From positions 287,256-351,255 of the forward strand of contig JAEWHC010000002.1 of assembly GCA_023387985.1 (NCBI GenBank): a stretch of 64,000 bases of DNA, given 5' to 3'. This document shows positions 58,653-64,000 of the stretch, one piece after another. The notes under the pieces are model-generated. The model worked only from the letters and a program-made list of their open reading frames with translations. It did not search any database and was not told the origin of the DNA. The first letter of the stretch is position 1. Each line of letters begins with the position of its first letter. Source of the DNA: Bacteroidota bacterium. Its GTDB lineage: Bacteria > Bacteroidota > Bacteroidia > Chitinophagales > Chitinophagaceae. The position numbers were made by a program, and so were the translations under genes.

Positions 58653-61600
58653 TCACCTGGAGTAGATTATAATACGGACCCAATCAACCTTTCCGGTTGT
58701 GGTATTGCTGATCCGGATGTTATAATTACCCGGAGCCAGGTTACCTCTTGGTATGGTAATGCTGTGCATTCCACTGTTGATCTCAAGGTCTTTCATGAGC
58801 TTAACCAGCTGACCATTTACTCCAAACATTTCTATCTGGTATTTGCCGTTGTCGGGGAATTCAATGGTTACAAAATCGACCACCGGGTTCGGGTAAACAC
58901 GCAGTTTCCTGGAATCGCTGTAGCGGATGGCAACAATATTGGATGTCCTGAATGCTCCGTCCTTGTCATAGAGTTTCACTCGATAATAAACGATTTCATT
59001 GGTCACATTCAGATCATCGCCATAGTAGTTGCGCTGGGCATTGCTGTTGCCGGCGGCTCCCACCCTGCTTCCAGCCGGAATCAAGCTGAAGTTGACACCA
59101 TCAAAACTGCGCTCAACAATGAAATGGCTGGTATTGATCTCAGCCGCTGTCCTCCAGTTCAGCCGTACATCTTTGCCATTGCGATGGCCCATCAGGTAAA
59201 GGCCGGTTACCGGCAGGTTGTAATCCACATTCACCGTTACAGTTGCTGTGGATTGCAAATCGCCCACGCAAATTGTGTATTGGAAAGCATAGGTGCCTAT
59301 AGCCGCACCCGGTGCAATCATTACATTGCCATTGGTGGCATCAATCCAAACATTGGCGGAAAGATTGGAGGCAGACGGCGTAACATTACATATGTGTGCG
59401 CCAGACAATGTACCTGCAGATACGCATAGCCGGTCATTGGTCAATATGTTGCCAATACTCTGGTTGCCATCTTCAGGAAGCGGGCGGTGAACTGAACCAT
59501 ACAAATCATCCACAGCCAGCGGAGCAGCCACAACTGTAACATAGGTTGTACAGGTCGCCGAAAGAGTACCTGCATCTGTAGCCGTAAAGATCACTGTGGT
59601 TGTCCCCACGGGGAAAGGTGCGCTCAGACTAAGGTTTGCACCATCGCTGCGGGTTGCTGTGATGACCGGCATTCCGCAATCGTCTGTAGCCACAGGGTCC
59701 GGAACTGTTGCATTGGCTGCACACTCACCTGCACCTGAGGTTACGGTAATGTTTTCTGCATTACACGTTATAGCCGGGCGCCTGTTGAGGGCGCGCACCT
59801 GGATATTGTCGAGCTTGATCTGGATTGAACCTGGATTCACCGCGTCACCAACAGGATCAAGCATGAAACACCAGTTATTGTCACCATTCACCGAAACCGG
59901 AAGATCGAATACGTAATCAAACCATTCATTTTGCTTCCCAAGACTGGTAGTTCCGACTTTTGTCCACTGATCTTTCGGAGCATTGCAATCCGGGCTTACC
60001 AGTACATCAATCTGTGAAGTTCCGTTTGGCAACATGGCCGCCTGGAAGTACAATTGGAAGCTGCCATAATCGCCTGCGTTCTCAACAGTGAACTTCAGGA
60101 AGCGGTCACCAGGTGCACGACTTGAATTCAGACCAAAGGCAGGATTATCGGGAATGTTTTGTTTGAATGCCTTTTCGGTGGTTTCTGCACCCGGATTTTG
60201 TTCGCGTGTACCTGAATTGCCACCCTGGCGGGTCTCACTCAGAGTAATCGCATCAGGAGTCATGGTGCTTGTAACACCAAGATAAGTCTCATCAGCCGCT
60301 AACGGGTATGTTTCTGCATTTCTTAACGCCTTATCGGCATTAAACATGTAATTGATCAGTGTATAACCCACATTGCTGATTGTAACGGTAGTTGAGCATC
60401 TTGACGTATTGCCTGAACCATCAGTAGCGATCCACCAAACGGTCGTAATGCCTACCGGGTAAGCGTCGGTGAGCAATTTATCATCACTCCTCCTGTCGAA
60501 CCTTACAGCAGCAGGACCGCAATTGTCTGTTGCTGTTGGAGGTTCAAGCGTCACGTGCACTGCTGAAGCATCACACGACATTTCCATTACCGGTTCCGGA
60601 CAGGTGATCGCCGGAGGCAAATTATCGGCAACAGTTACAACTACATCACAATAATCGCTGCCATTTGCATTGGTCACCGTTATCCTGACCGTATATGCAC
60701 CTGTCCCTACAAGAGTACCTGCAGCCGGGCTTTGAGTAACATTTGCCGGTCCGGTGGCACCGCAACCGGTATTGTATTCAATTGACCTTGTCAGATCAGG
60801 GATTGCAGCCTGGCAGGTACCATCAACGTAAACGGTTCTGGGTGTGGTACACTGTGTGATATCCGGAACACCATTGCTGGTAACATTAAACCACGTTTCG
60901 CAAGTAGCCGTATTGCCTGCTGCATCCTTGACAGTGATCGTGATTTTATGATTGCCCACGCCCACCATTGTACCCACTGACGGATTTTGGGTTATTTGCA
61001 ACGTACCCGCTCCGGTTGAGCTGCAGTTATCTGTCGCAATTATTCCGCCGGTGAAATCAGGTACCGCGGCCTGGCAATTGGCATTCAGCGTTGAAGTGCT
61101 TTGCGCCGGTGCGCAGGTGACGATCACAGGTGCTGTTGCATCCCTGACCACGACAGTAACAGGACCGCAGGAAATTTCATTGCCGGCTTTATCCTTTACT
61201 GTAAAGTTGATCGTATGCGGGCCAGGTGTCCAAACTGTACCCGGAGCAACACTTTGAGAAATCGTGAGATCCGTAGTGCCGCAATTGTCTGTAGCTAAGA
61301 CCGTTCCCGTCCAATCTGGAACTACGAACTGGCAATTTGCGCCTGCATGTTGTATCTGAATTGCCGGGCAGGTTATTATGGAAGGTTTGGTATTGTCAAC
61401 AACAGTCAGCGTAAATCTACATGGATCAGATTCGATGCCATTCACTATGGCCACCACACTCACGCTATGCGCACCTACAGGCAGGGTAAATGTTGAGCCT
61501 GTTTGTACCATGCCGTCAATTGTTATACGATAAGTGACATCTGTTGCATTTACCGTACCGCCACAACTGGTTACAGTCAAGCCGAACTGGCCGATATTCA

Positions 61601-64000
61601 CTGTAGCATCGCAGCCCGCCGCATTGGCGCCGGTGTAGACTGTCAATCCAGTTGAAAGCGGACAACCGCTGATGATTGGTTTATCCTGGCTGCTTCCGCT
61701 GTAACTAATGGATTGGTTGATCAGTTTATTTTCACAAACATCCCATACTTCAAAATGATACGTCACTGTCCATCCTGCACTGTTTCCGGAAATAACCGGA
61801 AGCGGATTGGCGGGCACAATGGATACAGCCCCTGTACAATTGTCGGCATAGTATTGAGCAACATTCAAACTTGCGAATGATGGTACGCCTACAGGTAGGG
61901 TATTACCATCTACATAGCAGGCATTGATGTTTGTTCCTCCCGGTAATGTCATTCCGGAAATGCGCTGCGGAGCGACATTATCGTTCACCGTAATGGTCTG
62001 TGCATGATCGGTGCTATTGCCGCAGGCATCTGTAGCACGGTAAGTACGCGTAATCACATACTGATTGGCACAGGTCTGATTAGAAATCACATCACCCACG
62101 TGGGTTACTGTAACTGCATCTGAACAATTATCCGATTCATCCGTGATCACGTCCGGATCAGCGGCCGGAACGTCAGCCGAACAGGTTACGGAAATATTTG
62201 CAGGTACAGTGAAGGTTGGCGGCACATCATCAAACACAACGAAAGTTTGTTCGCAAGTAGCGCTGTTACCATGCGTATCGGTAATGGTATAGGTACGAAC
62301 AAGCGTAAAGTCATTTGCACAATTTACATCTGTTCTAACATCATTGTGGCTGATGGAAGCAATACCGCAAACATCGGTTGCCGTGCCACCTGCTGAAATG
62401 AAGGCGGCCACTGTATTGAATGCAGGCGGAATATCCCCGGCACATTTTAATGTACCATTTGCCGGCGCTGTCGGACAAGAAACAACCGGATCTGTATGAT
62501 CAACTACTGTTACTGTAGTTGTACAGGTTGCTTCCATGCCGTTATAGGTTCCTGTCCAGAATATCCTTGTGGTTCCAAATGGATATGGGGCATTCAATGC
62601 CAAACCGTCTTCTCGGGCACCGGTTACTGTAACGTCTGAACAGTTACCCACCACTTCAGGCGTAACAGGTGTGTAGCTTGCAGAACAATTTGCTGAAGCT
62701 TCGATCGGTGCTGGATCATCGGCACAAACGAGTTCGAAGGCGATATTTCCTTTCAACTGAATATTGTCGAAATAGACTTTCAGATCTTCAGAGCCGCTAC
62801 TTGTCTCATTTGTAGGCCGGATGCGAATGTAAAACAGGTCTACATCGGTGAGCGTTGCGGGCAGGTTGAAGACAAACTGCTCATGCGTGTTATGAGATAT
62901 CAATTTCTGAACTGCAGCTCCCGGTAACCAGGTCGAATTATCCAAACTGTATTCAACGTTCATGTCGATAGCAGCATCAGACAAACGATATGCCTGGAAG
63001 TAGAGCGAGAAGCCACTGTAATCACTCAGGTTATCACCAGAAACACTGAAGTATACATAACCTCCCGCATTTGACTTGGTCAATTCAACCATGCGGTTGG
63101 GATTGGTTACCGCATTGGTTTTAAAGGCTTCGTTACCGGTTACAGCACCAGGAGAGCTTACCGTAGATGATACACCTGCACTAACTGACAGTGTACTGGA
63201 AATTCCCGGGTAAGTTTCATTTGCAGAAATATTTGGCAATACACTCGCATTGGTAAACCAATAGTTAACCAGGAGGTAACCATCATTCACCGTAACTTTT
63301 GTTGTGCAAGACTGGGAAATACTTTCACCTGCCGTATAAGTCCAGGTAACGGTAGAGGTTCCCAGCGGGAATATAGCCGTGATGGTTGAACCGTTATCGT
63401 TATATGAAATAGGATGGCCGTTTTCATCAACAATGGTGATTGTAAATTCACCCGTTTGACCTGCACAAAGACCGCCAACTGTAGGTTTGGTCAATGTATG
63501 CTCAGCGCCGTCACAATTTCCATTATTCAGTGTAATGTAATCACTTGCGCAATTGGTTAAGGTGATTGCATTTTGATTGCTACCGTTGATTACATAAGTA
63601 TACTGACTTGTTACATTGTCGCAAGCGTCAGAAATGGTATAGGTATAGGTAACTGTCCATGCAGTATTATCACCGGAAATAATCGCTATTCCAACTTGCG
63701 TTGCAGTTACATCTGAACAATTGTCCGTAAATCCGTTCTCAACAATTTCTTTCACCTGTGCCCATGTGCTTACACCAGCGGGCAAAGTCTGGTCATCAAC
63801 ATAACAAGCATTAAAATTTGACGGGCCGGTCGGCGGTGTGCCGGTCGGAGCAATCTGATCATCCACTGTGATGACCTGCACATGATCTGTGGTATTGCCG
63901 CATTCATCGGTAGCACGGTAGGTGCGGGTGATGGTATAACGGTTGGCACAGCTTTGATTGCTTAGTACATCACCAATAAAACTAATGGTTACATCGCCGC
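58653..64000 (-). CDS. Second giant HYR-repeat T9SS protein (5' end outside the window)
   Basis: The frame is open to the window edge, so the N-terminus is missing; at least 1781 residues are present. Modules read upstream to downstream: repeats with TRTYRATDACGN and a GxxxNACYVDG-type element (V-D-D-Q-T-L-P-A-G-V), HYR modules (VPDWTGTVLATDNCG), a carbohydrate-binding-like domain (QLYFQAAMLPNGTSQIDVLV), and a C-terminal T9SS domain (VYPNPVVDFVTIEFP, YNIRISNTTTGKVDWVRIII). The last 600 or so residues are strikingly similar to the first gene. It is a duplicated surface or secreted protein; the T9SS tail marks export by the type IX system. Confidence 0.9.
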   Translation of the reverse strand, partial: GDVTISFIGDVLSNQSCANRYTITRTYRATDECGNTTDHVQVITVDDQIAPTGTPPTGPSNFNACYVDDQTLPAGVSTWAQVKEIVENGFTDNCSDVTATQVGIAIISGDNTAWTVTYTYTISDACDNVTSQYTYVINGSNQNAITLTNCASDYITLNNGNCDGAEHTLTKPTVGGLCAGQTGEFTITIVDENGHPISYNDNGSTITAIFPLGTSTVTWTYTAGESISQSCTTKVTVNDGYLLVNYWFTNASVLPNISANETYPGISSTLSVSAGVSSTVSSPGAVTGNEAFKTNAVTNPNRMVELTKSNAGGYVYFSVSGDNLSDYSGFSLYFQAYRLSDAAIDMNVEYSLDNSTWLPGAAVQKLISHNTHEQFVFNLPATLTDVDLFYIRIRPTNETSSGSEDLKVYFDNIQLKGNIAFELVCADDPAPIEASANCSASYTPVTPEVVGNCSDVTVTGAREDGLALNAPYPFGTTRIFWTGTYNGMEATCTTTVTVVDHTDPVVSCPTAPANGTLKCAGDIPPAFNTVAAFISAGGTATDVCGIASISHNDVRTDVNCANDFTLVRTYTITDTHGNSATCEQTFVVFDDVPPTFTVPANISVTCSADVPAADPDVITDESDNCSDAVTVTHVGDVISNQTCANQYVITRTYRATDACGNSTDHAQTITVNDNVAPQRISGMTLPGGTNINACYVDGNTLPVGVPSFASLNVAQYYADNCTGAVSIVPANPLPVISGNSAGWTVTYHFEVWDVCENKLINQSISYSGSSQDKPIISGCPLSTGLTVYTGANAAGCDATVNIGQFGLTVTSCGGTVNATDVTYRITIDGMVQTGSTFTLPVGAHSVSVVAIVNGIESDPCRFTLTVVDNTKPSIITCPAIQIQHAGANCQFVVPDWTGTVLATDNCGTTDLTISQSVAPGTVWTPGPHTINFTVKDKAGNEISCGPVTVVVRDATAPVIVTCAPAQSTSTLNANCQAAVPDFTGGIIATDNCSSTGAGTLQITQNPSVGTMVGVGNHKITITVKDAAGNTATCETWFNVTSNGVPDITQCTTPRTVYVDGTCQAAIPDLTRSIEYNTGCGATGPANVTQSPAAGTLVGTGAYTVRITVTNANGSDYCDVVVTVADNLPPAITCPEPVMEMSCDASAVHVTLEPPTATDNCGPAAVRFDRRSDDKLLTDAYPVGITTVWWIATDGSGNTSRCSTTVTISNVGYTLINYMFNADKALRNAETYPLAADETYLGVTSTMTPDAITLSETRQGGNSGTREQNPGAETTEKAFKQNIPDNPAFGLNSSRAPGDRFLKFTVENAGDYGSFQLYFQAAMLPNGTSQIDVLVSPDCNAPKDQWTKVGTTSLGKQNEWFDYVFDLPVSVNGDNNWCFMLDPVGDAVNPGSIQIKLDNIQVRALNRRPAITCNAENITVTSGAGECAANATVPDPVATDDCGMPVITATRSDGANLSLSAPFPVGTTTVIFTATDAGTLSATCTTYVTVVAAPLAVDDLYGSVHRPLPEDGNQSIGNILTNDRLCVSAGTLSGAHICNVTPSASNLSANVWIDATNGNVMIAPGAAIGTYAFQYTICVGDLQSTATVTVNVDYNLPVTGLYLMGHRNGKDVRLNWRTAAEINTSHFIVERSFDGVNFSLIPAGSRVGAAGNSNAQRNYYGDDLNVTNEIVYYRVKLYDKDGAFRTSNIVAIRYSDSRKLRVYPNPVVDFVTIEFPDNGKYQIEMFGVNGQLVKLMKDLEINSGMHSITIPRGNLAPGNYNIRISNTTTGKVDWVRIIIYSR

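Overview
The window looks like a chromosomal segment of a Bacteroidota member, most likely in or near the Chitinophagaceae. Supporting signs are two giant secreted HYR-repeat proteins with type IX secretion C-terminal domains, TAnnTTTG-type -7 promoter boxes, AT-rich translation starts without clear Shine-Dalgarno sequences, and many lipoproteins and Sec signal peptides. No rRNA or intact tRNA gene was recognised. One RNA gene, the small SRP RNA, is present.

Layout. (1) 1-10,790 is an AT-rich accessory island. It holds a restriction-modification (R-M) locus made of two convergent operons: regulator, Vsr and C5-methyltransferase on the + strand, and a C-protein-like regulator, three unrecognised proteins and a MutH-like nuclease on the - strand. 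Then come a TPR/HEXXH peptidase gene split by an amber stop, a 1-kb pyrimidine-rich GC-high stretch without credible genes, two structured hairpin repeats, an unknown 267-aa protein and a thermonuclease. A tRNA-Ser-like 3' fragment and a terminator mark a possible island edge near 10,750-10,820. (2) 10,876-17,698 is a set of exported hydrolases, a carboxymuconolactone-decarboxylase-like protein, a cupin and an NTF2-like protein next to an AraC regulator. (3) 18,232-23,254 has two small exported proteins and a metal-resistance block: a copA remnant, a CDF exporter, an HMA-like mini-protein and a CPH-type P-ATPase. (4) 23,416-31,685 is mainly stress and transport: DUF4256, M20 amidohydrolase, large catalase, DUF892, MFS and NhaA. 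(5) 31,773-33,846 is a broken arsenic locus: intact arsR, arsM interrupted by a 722-bp integron-type cassette with its own attC-like site, and a truncated arsC. (6) 33,868-37,568 is a GH32-like protein divergent from a fused sucrose-phosphate synthase/phosphatase. (7) 37,634-48,899 is one long + strand operon headed by an Fe-S Rrf2 regulator. It encodes a divergent cbb3-family haem-copper subunit, a dihaem cytochrome c, a ferredoxin, RIC/ScdA-like and hemerythrin proteins, DUF2249 proteins, NDH-2 and an NnrS-like membrane protein, and reads as a nitric-oxide or low-oxygen response unit. (8) 49,080-52,793 holds a GH84 enzyme, a transaldolase-like aldolase and the SRP RNA. (9) 53,059-64,000 holds two paralogous T9SS giants, the second running off the window.

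The most unusual items are the attC-bearing cassette inserted at a non-attI G^TA site inside arsM, the pair of hairpins with a conserved loop but wholly different complementary stems near 8.5-8.9 kb, the NO-type operon built around a divergent haem-copper reductase, and the three uncharacterised genes embedded in a C-protein-controlled R-M operon.
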